The notes under the pieces were generated by a model. The model was not told where the DNA came from and searched no databases. It saw only the letters and a list, made by a program, of their open reading frames with translations. Both the position numbers and the translations under genes were made by a program. This document shows positions 44,844 through 57,240 of a stretch of DNA of 64,000 nucleotides, piece after piece. Source of the DNA: Cryptomeria japonica (taxonomy: Eukaryota > Streptophyta > Pinopsida > Cupressales > Cupressaceae); contig NC_081406.1 in assembly GCF_030272615.1 (NCBI RefSeq), positions 215,569,497-215,633,496 of the forward strand. Direction: 5' to 3'. Positions within the stretch are counted from its first letter, which is position 1; each line of letters begins with the position of its first letter.

Positions 44844-46260
44844 CATTAACAATTTCTTTAGGATGTTTTATATAGGTTTCCAATTATGCATTATATGTTT
44901 GTAATAATGAGCCCTATCTTGTGAGCCAATTAGGACTTTTGGACAATAGGGGATCCAATATGTTGGTTTTAAGTGTTTTAAGAGGTTTTAGGAGGGGTTT
45001 TACTTGACCCAAGGCATTAGGAGGTGAAAGATGACATTTTGACAACTTTTGCAAAAGTTGTCAAAAGTTGTCATGAGCAAATTTTTTTGCACTTTTTGCA
45101 TTTTGTAATTTGAAACTTCTCCAATGGCTCTAACCTCTTTATTTTTAGTTGAGAGCAGTTGAGTAATGGTTTATACACCTCGAGGATCCAATTTCCAAGA
45201 GGGTGATTGTACGAAGAAGATTTTTGATGCAAACAAGCTAATAAAATTTTGAGTTTTCCTACAATTCTGGAGTTTTGTTCCGTGGTACGGTTTTGTATGA
45301 ATTGGGATCCTTTTTCAATGATGTGAATTGAGTTGAGAGGAGAGTTAACTCTATTTTGGTTTTTATTTGGAGTCTTGATTGTGTGTGTTGCTCCTGATAT
45401 TCAAGTTTTGTTGTAGGTACCCAGAAAACCAGGGTTTACCTTGGGTTTTTCCTCATTCAAGGCCATATCTTGCATTTTACCAATCTGATGCTCATGGGAT
45501 TTGGTGAAAGGAAATTATGGTCAATTTATTTTAGATTTACAAGAGTGTTTTGCAGGAGGAGCAAGGGAGAGAAGTTTTTGAAGAGACCCTAGGTAGACAT
45601 CTCTATGTGGCTACCTAGACCTTGAACAAACAAAAGTACCTTGTGTGCAAATGGTGATGCTTCTAGGTGTGTAACCCTTTAATCCCTATTGATTTATGTT
45701 TCCCAACATTTCCATTGGATTGTAACCCACCGGTTCATTCATTTGAGCATAGTTGCTTCACAAAAGAGACCTAATTAGCCCTTTTAGGACAGTCAAATTC
45801 CTACCAGCAAAGACCTTTGTTTTCTAGACCTTGACCCTTCCTTTTGGGGACTTGTATAACTTCCAAAAGGGTATTTTAATCCATAATTTTTTGCCAAGGT
45901 GTTTGGGAAAATCTGAACTTAAGGTCCCTTTACCTGCTAAATGGGACAACAAGCAACCAGGCCTAATTGGGTGAGTTTCTTAAGGAGTGAGCATGTATTC
46001 TTGTCACTGGCTCTTTGTCTAAACTTAGGGAGTTTTGTATGACCCAAAACCGGTGTGAAAATGATTTGTAACCCTTGGAGGTATCATGGAGTGTGTTGCA
46101 GCAAGATACCCCTAATTGAGTAAGAGAGGATCTTGGAGATGGTGAGAAGATTGTACTAAAGTTGTAGAGCCTTGATAGGATCCCATCCATGTGTTAGGGG
46201 GTCAGTGTCATATATTTTGAGGTGTTTGGTAGGTAACAAGGAGGGCTCTACATCAACTAT
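44844..46260 (+). repeat. Probable 3' LTR region of the chromovirus remnant
   Basis: It starts just after a polypurine-like tract behind the chromodomain, and is related in general course to 53540-55200. Shared, diverged words include a TGTAATAA-CCC stretch, a TTTGACAACTTTTG stretch and a GTACGGTTTTGTA/GTACCATACTGTA stretch. The LTR ends cannot be fixed by eye. No gene is seen in it. Confidence 0.45.
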
Positions 46261-46438
46261 CTAGACCTCGTCTATATAAAGTATCAGTAATGATAGTATA
46301 GTGAGATGACTGATGGATAAAATTTCTTTTCTGATGGGAGGATAGGTAAGGGGGAAGAATATTCTCTTTCAGGTATCAATAAGTTTGGCTATATAAGGAT
46401 TGATTGGTTTGACATATGTGGAAAATCATGTGGGTATT

Positions 46439-47000
46439 CTAGGACTCAACAATAGGATGCAAGATATCTTCCACCAGGAATTCATAATGTTGTTGACTCT
46501 CTTGGTTCTGCAAAAGAGATGTTATTGTAGCCATTGCATCTACTGCTTTATTCTCATTCTTGGAGATCTGAGTGAATGATATTTCTTCAAAGTTCTCTTT
46601 AAAATATTTAACCAAATTTTTATAGGGCATCAACTTGTCATCCTTGGTTTGATAATCATCGTTTATCTGTTGATTATGAGCTATGAATCTCCATAAAGAT
46701 GTAATTCCTTGATGTTCCATTCAATGGCCATTTTGATCCCAATGACCAATGCCTCATACTCTGCAGTGTTTTCTATGAACGAGAAACGTAGTCTATATGA
46801 TTTTAAAATTGTGTGGCCTTGAGGTGTTATGAACAAGATTTCTACACCTGATCCATGTTGTGTATAGGAGCCATCAAAGTATAACTCCCAAAAAATTGTG
46901 CTAATTGTCAAAATGTCTGCATTAAGAAATTCAAGGTGCAATGGTTTGCCATCTTGCAGGGGTACTTCAGCCAATTGATCAACATTTACCTATCCTTTGA
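46439..47000 (-). pseudogene. Archaeal-type RNase H of element 3
   Basis: Two overlapping minus-strand frames encode the second RNase H: FWELYFDGSYTQHGSGVEIL, NTAEYEALVIGIKMAIEW, LHLYGDS, then KDDKLMPYKNLVKYF and NKAVDAMATITSLL. An indel near 46690 moves the frame between the two parts. The frame ends at 46439 shortly after HPIVES, where element sequence ceases to be recognisable. Confidence 0.78.
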
Positions 47001-48427
47001 TAGCTTTCTGATCAACATATTCTATGTCGAACTCACTTAGTATCAAAACCCATTTAGCCAACCTACCTATCAATGTTGGCTTTCTTAGAAAATACTTCAA
47101 TGGATCTATTTTTGCTATCAATTTCACAAAATGAGTCGACATATAATGTTGCAATTTTTGAGTTGCAAATAAAATTGCTAGGCATATCTTCTCAACTGAT
47201 GTGTAGTTCAATTCCTATCCTACAAGTGTTATGTTGTTGTAATATACTGCTATTTCTTTTCCCTTTTCATCATGTTATGCTAAGAGAGCTCCTAGTGATG
47301 CATTTGTCATTGAAATGTAAAGCAACAATGGTTTCCCTTTGATTGGTAATACCAGTACTAGAGGATTCACCAAATATTCCTTAATTTGCATAAAAGCTTC
47401 CTCATTTTTATGATCCTATTTGAATGGAATATTCTTGTGTAATAAGTGAGTTAAGGGATGACATATATCTACTAACTGAGAAATGAATCTTTTGATTGAT
47501 TGCAATCTTCCTTGTAGAGAACACAATTGGCTTATGTTCTTAGGTAACTCCATCTCCATGATAGCTTTTACTTTTTTAGGGTCTACTTCGATTCCATGCA
47601 CTGATATAATGTACCCAAGGAGTTTTCCTGTGGTAACACCGAATGCACTTTTCTTTGGGTTCAATCTTAACTGATATTGTTCAAGCCTGTCAAAGATCTT
47701 TCCTAAGATCTTCAAGTGTTATTTTTATGTATGAGACTTTGCAAGTATTTTATCCACATAGTCTTCCATAAATGTATGCATCATGTCATGGAAAATTGTT
47801 GTTATGGCTCTCTGATAAGTTGCTCCTACATTTTAAAGACCAAATGGAATGACATTCTAGCAATAGGTACCCCATGCACAAGTGAATGATATCTTCTCCT
47901 GATCTTCAAGGGTGATTTTTATTTGATTGTACCTCGAGAATCCATCCATTAAGGAAAACATCTCATGACCTGCTGATAAATCTATAATTATATCCATTTG
48001 GCAGTGGGGAATCATCTTTGGGACATGCTTTGTTCAAATCTCTGAAGTCAGTGTAGACTCTTATGCTTTTATCTACCTTTGAAATTGGTAAAATGCTTGA
48101 GACCCACTCTAGATAAGTAATAGGTCTTATGAAACCCACATCTAATAGTTTCTTTAGCTCTATTTTGACAAGGAGAGTGATATGTCGATGCATCATTCTT
48201 AGATTTTACTTAACTGGTTTTGCTTTTGGATCAACATTGAGATGGTGCATGATAAGATTTGGATCAAGTCCTGGCATGTCTGCATTGCACCAAGAAAAAA
48301 TTATTTGTCTTTGTTTGAAGAACTCTATATAGTCTTTCATTTCTTCATCTGATAATGATGCAACGAGATGAAGGACCTTGGGATCATTGGGTGTGCCGAT
48401 GTTTATTGATTTTGTTGGCTCTATCAA
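46990..48427 (-). pseudogene. Reverse transcriptase and RNase H of element 3, catalytic YVDD altered
   Basis: The minus strand shows VYTDFRDLNKACPKDDSPLP, SLMDGFSRYNQI, GATYQRAITTIFHDMMHTFM and LGYIISVHGIEVDPKK. The catalytic box reads YVDK instead of YVDD, so the last metal-binding Asp is lost. RNase H wording (LLYISMTNASLGALLA, ELNYTSVEKICLAILFATQK) and the linker KWVLILSEFDIEYVDQKAIK follow. Several stops (near 47870, 47725, 47418, 47275 and 47215) and at least one frameshift near 47985 are present. It is plainly inactive. Confidence 0.83.
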
Positions 48428-50479
48428 TATGGTAGATATCCCCTAAAAATAACAGGGAGGGTGTCAAACCTTCCATCTTCTAGTGAATCGAGGAGGTTTT
48501 CACCATCACATACATCCATTATTTTTTCTTTTGACTGATCTAGTGTTGCCATGAAATGGTTTTCAACAATAGGTCTTTTTCTTTTTTTTATTTCAATTTT
48601 ATGACTAGACAGTTTGGTACCCTCCTAACTGCAAGAAGCGTTACTTGATTCACTAGTGGAAGATATCTTAGGTGTAATTGGTTCAATGGTGTAATTGGTT
48701 CAATGTTGTTAAGATATATGGCTAAGGCATGATCATTGGAAAAGATATGAAATTCAGGATTTTTAGTGTTTTCCCAATCAATCGGTTATGGATGAAGCAT
48801 AGGTAGGTCATAGTCTTCGTCATCATTGGGTATTTCAATATTCATGACATAATAGTCATAATTTGGTACTCAGTAGGTGATGTCATAGATATAACTCTCT
48901 TGAGGATAATCTCTCCCAAGTGCTCTCCAATTAGCTTTAACAAAGTCAGGATGGGTATTTTGTGATTCACTCTCAAGTGACTCATCATCTGACGTTTGTC
49001 CCTCAAATGAATGAATTGTATCAACACATACATATTTGGTACTGCAGCTTCCCTTTGGGTCAATTTCATCAAATTCATTTGTGGCTTGAAGTTGACATAC
49101 TTGTGTACATGGCGTAGAGGATTTTGTTACTATTTTCTTTTCTAGCTTCTACCTTCTCTCGAACTCAACTTCTTCTGGACTAATAGTCCTTCCTGCTTGA
49201 CTTTCTATTAGTTCCTCTAGAGTTCTTCCATATCTTGGTGTTTCCTGCTTAATGTTTGATATAAATCTGATATTTTGTTGATTTTCTAATGATTGATTAG
49301 TGACTATTTGTGTTCCTTATGTTGTTACTTCTTGGTTCTTCTTATTTGCTTTTCTTTGTTGTCTTGCATATGCCTCTTTTCTCTGAATCCCAATTTCTTC
49401 TTGGCTTCTTTCCAACACTCTTCTCTATTTTATGGAAAGTGTGTCTTCACTTGTAACAATATTTTGTTCCTCATCATCTCTTCACTTGATGCATTAGATA
49501 ATGTATCTAGACCCCATTCATATTTATTTGAATCTATCTCTGAATCATTGTCTAGAATCACACCACTATATCTGACAGGATTGTTATATGGTGAGAATAG
49601 TTCCTTCATTTTTTCCATCTATTATTTTACTATTTCTAGAATATCTTGATCATGTTCCATGCTTTCTTGTATTCTTTAGACTTGCTTGTAAGATTCTTCT
49701 CTTTTGATAATAAGCTCTTCCTGTTGCATCTCATATTCTTCTTGTTTCTACTTTCTGTTTATTGTTTCTATTGCTTGATGTAGCCTTTCTTGTCATGGTT
49801 CTTCTTTAGGAGTCACTTTCTTTCTACATTTTGGGTGTTGATAATTAGGTTGCTTTTGTTTTGATTGAGGATACCCAAGTCCCACTTTATCTTTCTTACA
49901 CTATGTGTGAGGAAAAATGGGTTCTGAAATACCTTCTTGGCACTTACCAATTGGTCCTTTTCCTTCATATCCCATCTGTTGCACGATTTTGTAACCATTT
50001 CCATATTTCTATATGGGAATAATGACTTTTGCAGTTGTTGCTATAGTTTTGTTTTCATCTTTGTACAACCAACTAAGAATATCCTTGTCTTCAGTTTGTT
50101 CTGAAAGTGTTCAAGCTCTAACAAATGCTCCATTAAACATTTCAATTGATTTCTGTTGGATCTATGGTTGAGCATTTATATGTTTTTCGTATGATTTAGG
50201 TGAAAGTGGTAAAGAGTACTTCCCCATTCCTTCATCATTTAATTTGATCTTTTTCTAAAAGTTCTTCCATAATATTTCTTGATTTTCCTTGGTGGGATAG
50301 ACTGCTTCTTTATTATGTGGAACCCTTGCATCTTGCATTGGTTTTAGATTATTGCAATATTGGTTGAAGTCTGCTAATATAGTGATTTCTTGTCCATTAT
50401 AAGGAAACTTAACACACTAATGGTATGTAGAAGGAACTACTTGCATGTCATGAATCCATGGTCTTCCCAAAATAATGTT
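48428..50479 (-). pseudogene. Decayed N-terminal pol region with G-patch motif, element 3
   Basis: Short minus-strand frames line up in order with the 14680-15980 part of element 1. The clearest block is the G-patch-like NGYKIVQQMGYEGKGPIGK with LGYPQ downstream (about 49870-50010). The rest is frame-shifted and carries many stops. Confidence 0.6.
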
Positions 50480-50800
50480 CTAAGATAGATTCAAATCTAG
50501 AACTTGGCATAGTGTATCTCTTTCTACTGGTCCTATTTTGATTGGCAACACCACAGTCCCTTTAGAATAACACTCTCCCTCATCATAGGCCTTAATAGTT
50601 ATTTTCTTCTTTTGATCCACTGCATTCTTTGAATATCGGAAAGGATTTATTACACTTAGTGCACAAATATTCAATCCAACTCCACCATCTATGAGTGCAC
50701 GTTTGACATGGGTTGTATGAATGGTGACTTCAATATATAGGGGAGCATTGTGAGGGTGTTGTAAGGATGCATCATCATTTTCAAAAAAAACATAAACAAT
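50480..50800 (-). pseudogene. Protease fragment of element 3
   Basis: Reads MDGGVGLN-like sequence, then NICALSVINPFRYSKNAVDQ and KKITIKAYDEGECYSKGTVV, matching the protease of elements 1 and 2 around their DGG active site. A stop follows at 50480. Confidence 0.65.
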
Positions 50801-51020
50801 GAGGGGCTATGAGGTGTCCCACCATGTTTTGGAATTGATCTACTTCCAGTTATTTTGAGACTATTGTTTCTGCTAGAGATCTCTCCAATATTTCCTTATG
50901 CATGTGTATATTTTGTAATTGTTCTACTAAGTTGTATTTTCTCAAAGTGGATGTTGATTTATTTGTTGTACCTAGAAATGTAACCTTTGCTTTGCTTCTA
51001 GTGATGGCGTTGATCCGTTC

Positions 51021-52089
51021 CTAAGATGTGTTGTCTTTGACAATGATGACATTTACCACATCATCATATGTGTAAGTATAGTTTACCTTGTCTTTTCCCT
51101 TGTCATCCTTTGTTTTAGATTCTTCACCTTTTTCATAATTTGGGAGTGGGGTTTTGAATGCTAGATGTGATTTATTCATTTTATGATCATCCGCTATGTT
51201 AGCTCCATTATTAATTAAGTATTGAATAAGGTTCTTTAATCTTTGACAATCATTGGTTTGATATCCTTTGTTTCGATGGTAGTTGCAAAAATGATTGCCA
51301 TTCCACCAACTCAGTTTGATTTGAGGCTCATATTTTCTTACTTCTGGTAAGGTAATCAATTTATTCGCAAGAAGAGTCTTTAAAGCCAATTCCAATGGTT
51401 CCCCAATGTTGGTGAATTTATTGCGGGGATTGGAGAAGAAAGACTTGGGTTTACAATTTTCTTGATTGTTGTTGTTTGGCGCTTGTCTTGATAAGTTAAA
51501 GATTGGTTGTTGTTTGGCACCATTGTTATCATCATTTCCTCAATTGGTAACGTTTCTATTCTTTGGCTAGAATTTATATTTGTCATTGTTATTGTTACCA
51601 TTGTTGTTCTTGTTGTGATTATTATTATAGGAATTGTTATATATTTTTAACTCTCCTTTCTTTATCATTGCATCTTCTATCTGAAGACCATTTTCAATCA
51701 TTTTTGAAAAAGTAGGAGGACATTGCAATTTGAGTCTATAGCTCATTTCACTAGTCAGATTATCAATGAATATGTCCATTTTCTCTTGATCGATTAAATA
51801 TCTTGGATACCTATTAAACAATTGTATCCATCACTATAAAAAGACCATGAAAGGTTCACTGTTCTTTTGTTTGATTATGACTTGTTTCTGCATCTTGTTT
51901 CAAACTTTCCATGTTAAAATCTTGTGGCAATTTTGCTCCTGAATTTGCCAACTTTAGGATATACTTTTGTTTTTGTTTTTCCAAGAGTTTTTCTAAGAGT
52001 TTTTCCATTAGTTTATCAAATTTGGAATCTTGTTCAAGATCTCTAATGGTATTATTGACTGCTTCTTCATCAACATCTAAAAAATCCAA
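51021..52089 (-). pseudogene. Gag of element 3, frame-shifted and partly deleted
   Basis: Segments 52089-51856, 51821-51567, 51601-51380 and 51395-51021 cover Gag. They are an N-terminal part like that of element 2 (DSKFDKLMEKLLEK, KYILKLANSGAKLPQDF), a C-terminal piece of the core (MDIFIDNLTSEMSYRLKLQC), and the knuckle region (CNYHRNKGYQTNDC). Most of the Gag core between them (the DPRDHVREF and QTMEWL part of element 2) is missing, an internal deletion near 51840. At least two further frameshifts are present. Confidence 0.7.
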
Positions 52090-52220
52090 ATTGATGAAAC
52101 ATTGGATTTTACTCTTCCATTTGTTTTTGTTGTCTTCTCAATTGCTCGTATTGAGCTCTAATCCAAACTGACATATGATTGATTTAAAACTTTCCAAGTT
52201 TTTGATTTTCTAGATGCAAC

Positions 52221-52493
52221 TCAATAGGTGATCATTGGTTTAGGAAGATAAGCTAAATTGATTCTGCCACCCCTATTGGTGTGTTGAGATAAGGCATCTC
52301 TTTGTTGAAAAGAACATGCTTGTAAGGTTTCTTTGTCAAACTCTATTATGCAACCATGCAAATAGTTACAAAAATTGTGTAGGAATGTTCTATGTTTTAA
52401 CAAGGGTTTGTGGTTGATGTATAAAAATCTCCTCTTCTTCAAGATAGACTTCCAACTTGGTTTTTTTTTCTTGAGGTGATATCTGAAATTCAT
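52221..52493 (-). CDS. Pre-gag ORF of element 3, unknown function
   Basis: A 90-codon open frame upstream of gag. It aligns without gaps with the pre-gag ORF of element 2 over about 85 residues (blocks FLYIN, HR.FLH, FDKE.L, GG.IN, LP and ITY), about 40 percent identical by eye, although flanking non-coding sequence is not alignable. Basic, with no recognised domain. It stops right after the conserved ITY, a little earlier than its counterpart. Confidence 0.6.
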   Translation of the reverse strand: MNFRYHLKKKKPSWKSILKKRRFLYINHKPLLKHRTFLHNFCNYLHGCIIEFDKETLQACSFQQRDALSQHTNRGGRINLAYLPKPMITY

Positions 52494-52867
52494 ATAAGCA
52501 TATAATTATTTTCAAGTTGTTTGATTCCAAAGTGAGTGCAATTTTGATTTTGATAAAACCTAGGTCCAAATAGGAATGATATATCCAAGATGATGAACAA
52601 AGGTTGATATGATCTAGTTTCGTGATAAAGGATTTGATGTATTCTGATAAAAAACTAATGATGATGATGATTTTGCACTTGAGATGGTTGAATCAATAAC
52701 TTGTTGAATGTTTATGCTTATGAAATCTTTGGAAATGACCTATTTGATTGATAAACTTGATTGTTTGACTAGTTTGAAAACCTATGATAGTTGAAAATGA
52801 ATTTGTTTGAAAAAGGGTATATGAAACTGATGTTGAATTTTTGTTCTGATATGGGGAAAGGGTCATT

Positions 52868-53130
52868 ATTACAGATGCACTGAAACAAATGTGCTATTTT
52901 GTTGAATAAAAGCACTATCCTATGCAATAAATGTGTTGTTTTGTTGCGTGAAATTGCTGCTTTGTAGTTGCAAAAACATGAACCTAAGGTGTGAATGTGT
53001 TGTTTTTGTTGCAAAAGTGCTATCCAATTTAACAAATGTGTGATCCTATGTCTGAAATGCATTGTGTTGTTGCGTAAAAGCACTATCCTAATGCACAAAA
53101 ATGCTACTCTGCACTACAAAAGCGTGATTC
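52868..53130 (-). repeat. Degenerate 21-bp repeat array in leader of element 3 (gag-proximal)
   Basis: GTGCTA, GCACTA and GTGTTG cores recur at 21-bp steps (for example 52889, 52910, 52931), then less regularly to about 53120. This is the position where element 2 has its 137-bp array. Confidence 0.65.
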
Positions 53131-53479
53131 TCACTGTTTTGATTGAATTTTTCAGTTTACTAGCAAGTTATCAAATTTTTTACTCCTTTCAAGATGATGA
53201 TTTTTCAAGTTTTTGACCATTTTGAGAACATTTTGCAAACACAAAAGACACAATGTTTGGAAAATCAAAGTGCACAAGCAAGTACAAGTCCTGTGGCAAG
53301 CCAAGACAATAATTGTTGAATCTCACATGGGGGTTCCCTCGAGGCTACGCTATTCAAAGTGGATATCTAGGTGCTTGACCCCACTAGCTCTACCCTTAGA
53401 ATTCACTTCTTTGGGGCAGCCAAGCACCAGTTTCCATGAAAAATCCCCATGCCAAACTGCATATCTCTACTAGCAACCA

Positions 53480-55200
53480 TATGTGTGTGAGCCGCTTCAG
53501 AGGTCTGATGGTGTAGGAGCATCTCATGACTAAGCTGATAAGAGAAATAAAGGCTAAAGTTCACATATTTGAATGTGACCTTCCAATCAATGTAATAGGG
53601 TATTCTTGTTTGTTTTATTTTTTGTAATAAACCCCACCTTGTTACCCAATGTCATGGATTTGGCAAATTGATAAGTCACCATGGGAATATGGGCCTAGGG
53701 GTATTTAGTTGAGTATTTTATAGGTGTTTATGTGTTGGATATTTCTTAGGGAGACTTAAGACATGTTGAAACCACTCTAGGTAGGCAGATTTAACATGTG
53801 TCAAAAGTTGCTCAAACTTGACAAATTTTAATGACAACTTTTGGTTGTGAATAGCAACTTCCTTCCAACAGTCACCTTAGTTCAAAAGGTGGGTGATAAC
53901 TATTGAGTAAGGCATAAAATTTCATTCCCAATCATCTTTGGGGGGAGAGGAATATTTTGTAAGCAATTAGCATCATTGAAGCAATAAAAATATGAGAAAT
54001 TCCTGTAATTCAGGTACTCTGCATGGTGTACCATACTGTACAAGCATTTTGGGATTATGAAACCAGTGGGATGTGTTAGAGTGGCCAATAACCTTTTAGA
54101 TGCATCAAGTCTAAGGTCCTAATTCACCAAGACAAGGGAGAAACGTGCAATTTTCTAGATGTGGTCTAAATTTGACAATTTTGCCTAGGGTTTTTACAAA
54201 AGAATGGCCTCTTCTTTCTTATCCTTCATTGGTGGCTCACAGATTTGGAGGGGATGCAAGTATGGCCAATGTAATTTAGGATTTTGAAGGCCTTTTACAG
54301 GTTAGGACCAGTTGAAGATGAGGGTTTGATGTATTAATGTGGGCAACACCATGTGGCCACCATGTAAGTGCAAGCAAATAGGTATCACATTGGATGTTAG
54401 GGGTTTTATCATAGCCTAAAACTTAGGAATTGGTGGATTTACCATGTTTTAAGAGTGTCCCTAGAGTTATTTTCATGAAATAGGATCTATGTCTACACAG
54501 TCCTTTGTAAAATAGGCCTAATTGGGGCTAATACGTCTCTTAAACAAGATAGGGTTTGGATTCTTGTGTTCCCAAACTATCAGAACCCTTGGGATATGTT
54601 TTCCACTTCTCAAAAGGGTATCCAAATCTATATTTTTTTGTCTAGATCCTTTGGAGAAATAAGGAGTTAAGTGTGGAAATCGGTCTAGTAGGGCTACTAG
54701 GATTAGTAGGTCTTATTGTAGCAGTCACCTCAAACTGGTAGAGAGAACCTAATTTGATCATTGAAGGGGGTCTTCCTAAACTAGGGGATTTTGAACCAAA
54801 CCTTAAATAGGCATTAATACATTAGAGAGGGGATCAAACCATTGTTGGGATATAGGGTCCTTAAGAGCCTCTAGAAGTCCTTATGAAGCACTCAATGGAA
54901 GTGACCTTGTGAGGAAGCCTTTAAGAAGGAAGGGATGTGGGACTTGTAAAAATGATCTTTCCTGATCCCTTCTAGTGTTTTGAGATTGCTAGAGTCCTTG
55001 GTTTGTTCTTGGACTATGGAAACCTATTCTATACCTACACCAGGGCTCTGCATCATCCGACCTCTTGTGCAAATAATTAGAAGGATTTTGGCAACTAGAC
55101 AAGATAGTTTTTAGTAAGGGATTTCGGTCATGTGTCCATACATGTGGTACTTTACACTCTGTAAATATAGAAGGTTCCAAGCCTATAGAGGTTATGCTCT
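53480..55200 (+). repeat. Second chromovirus-like remnant, inserted in the leader of element 3
   Basis: It begins with a trace of the chromovirus ORF end (GTAGGAGCATCTCATGA, compare GCAGGAGCACCTCATCA at 44782) and continues as LTR-like sequence that can be followed, strongly diverged, against 44844-46260. It separates leader parts of element 3 that are contiguous in element 2. Boundaries are approximate. No ORF is present. Confidence 0.45.
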
Positions 55201-55766
55201 ATAGGGTTTATGGGGAAACATAGTGTCGGTATGAAATAATCAACACATGTTACCCATGACTTTTGTCATAAACACGATTTATTTAAAGTGGATCGGAAGG
55301 ACTCAGTATTAGTTCATTTCCACTTGGGTCATTCCCCTCTTACTAGCCCCCTCAAAGCAACTTAGGAAGGCAAACCCTCTAAAGGTAACACATACGATAA
55401 AAACAGGTTTAGCTTTTTGATCACCGTTTTAGGGTGAGAGCATACTCACCTACTAATTTTAAGCAATGATTATTTTTAACCTTTAGATCATCTATGTGCA
55501 ACTACCTTATTGAAAACACATAATGCAAGTTTGCATCTTGTTCATTAACCCCTTAGTTAAGCTAGATGAAAGATGTATGATCTTTTACTTTCCAAAAGAT
55601 CTCCTAGTTAGACTAAGTGAGGAAATGCATCAAAATTGTTCAAGATAAAACCTGCATGCAAACAAGTCAGTAGTTTGCAAAAATTGAGTCTTAGACAGTT
55701 GAACTTGCAAGGATTTGTTAGCTAACAGATTATAAAATTTCAAATTTTGTAGATAATGAGAATGAA
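55201..55766 (-). other. Leader of element 3
   Basis: Non-coding, with diverged similarity to the middle leader of element 2 (the part around GGAAGGCAAACCCTCTAAAGG and TTTTTGATCACC). Confidence 0.5.
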
Positions 55767-56000
55767 AATGCTAAAACAGTAAATGCGCTATCTTGCAAAA
55801 CATAAGTGCTACCCTACAAGATAAAACATTAACCTAAGTTGTAAAAGTGCTAGCCTGCGTAATAAATGCATGATTTCACAAGAATTAGCACTAACCTGAG
55901 CAATACAAGCACTAACCTGTGCTATAAAAGGGCTAACCTGAGTGATAAAAGTGCTATTGTGAGCGATAAAAGCGCTAACCTGATTGATAAAAGTGCTACC
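55767..56000 (-). repeat. 21-bp minisatellite in leader of element 3 (PBS-proximal)
   Basis: Cores (AGTGCTA, AGCACTA, AGCGCTA) start at 55783, 55804, 55825, 55845, 55866, 55886, 55907, 55928, 55949, 55970 and 55991: eleven consecutive units of 20-21 bp with consensus AGYGCTAACCTGAGYGATAAA. Unlike element 2, no linker blocks are visible. Confidence 0.88.
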
Positions 56001-57240
56001 AAATTTCACATAGGTGTGAAACTGGCTTTCAAATGCGTTAATTCATTTTATTATGAGAAATAGACAGGATATTAGAAGGAGATGTGTGAGACCTGAGCCC
56101 CACAGTGCGTGCCAAAAATGTATCAACTTAAGTTTTCATCTCAAAAGTTGACCTGAAACTTGCTAGTCCATCATGAAAAATAAAAGCTACAGGAACTAAA
56201 GCTTCAACCAATGAAACAACATGAAATGAAAGAAATAAAATGATTATACCTTCATGGATTATGTCTCATTGTGTCCTAACCCCATTGTTCTTGGTTGCAA
56301 ATGATTTGCTCTCAGACAAGCATTGGTAACTTCCAAGATGGCAAGTGTGGATGGACTGATAGATGATATGATATGCAAAATGTTATGCTATAAAAATGAT
56401 TTATGCTAATTTGCTCAAAAAAAACTCTAAAATGCTTAGATAAATGAACTCACGAATGCAAAGATTAAGACTCTTAGTTAACTATGAGATTAGCTATTAG
56501 TTTCAAAAATGGTTTAGGAGACCTCTATTTATAGATTTTTGAGTGCATAATCTTAGGTGGCAGAGATCAACAATCATGATTAAATCTTGTGCTATAAAAG
56601 TGCTAACGTGAGCGATAAAAGCGCTAACCTGATCGATAAAAGCACTACCAAATTTCACACAAGTGTGAAACTAGCTTACAAATGCATTAATTCATTTTAT
56701 TACGAGAAATAGACAGGATATTAGAAGGAGATGTGTGAGACTTGAGCCCCACAGTGGGTGCCAAAAATGTATCGACTTTAGTTTTCACCTCAAAAGTTGA
56801 CTTGAAACTTGCTAGTCCATCATGAAAAATAAAAGCTACAGGAACTCAAGCTTCAACCAATGAAACAACATGAAATAAAAGAAATAAAATGATTATACCT
56901 TCATAGATTATGTCCCATTGTGTCCTAACCCCATTGTTCTTGGTTGCAAATGATTTGCTCTCAGACAAGCAAATTGGTAACTTCCAAGATGGCAAGTGTG
57001 GATGGATTGATAGATGATATGATATGCAAAATGCTTTTCTATGAAAATGATTTATGCTAATTTGCTCAAAAAAACTCTAAAATGCTTAGATAAATGAACT
57101 CACGAATGCAAAGATTAAGACTCTTAGTTAACTATGAGATTAGCTATTAGTTTCAAAAATGGTTTAGGAGACCTCTATTTATAGATTTTTGAGTGCATAA
57201 GCTTAGGTGGCAGAGATCAACAATCATGATTAAATCTTAT
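55921..57240 (-). repeat. Tandem duplication of the leader/PBS/LTR junction of element 3
   Basis: 55921-56588 and 56591-57240 are near-identical copies (about 95 percent by eye). Each contains the end of the 21-bp array, a PBS (56097-56114 and 56746-56763) and the first about 470 bp of the LTR. The junction carries the word TGTGCTATAAAAG at both copy starts, suggesting slippage or unequal exchange at the minisatellite. Confidence 0.85.
56746..56763 (-). promoter_or_regulatory. Primer-binding site of element 3 (intact copy)
   Basis: On the minus strand TGGCACCCACTGTGGGGC, 4 nt after the LTR end ACA. The duplicate at 56097-56114 has one change. Similar to the PBS of element 2. Confidence 0.7.
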
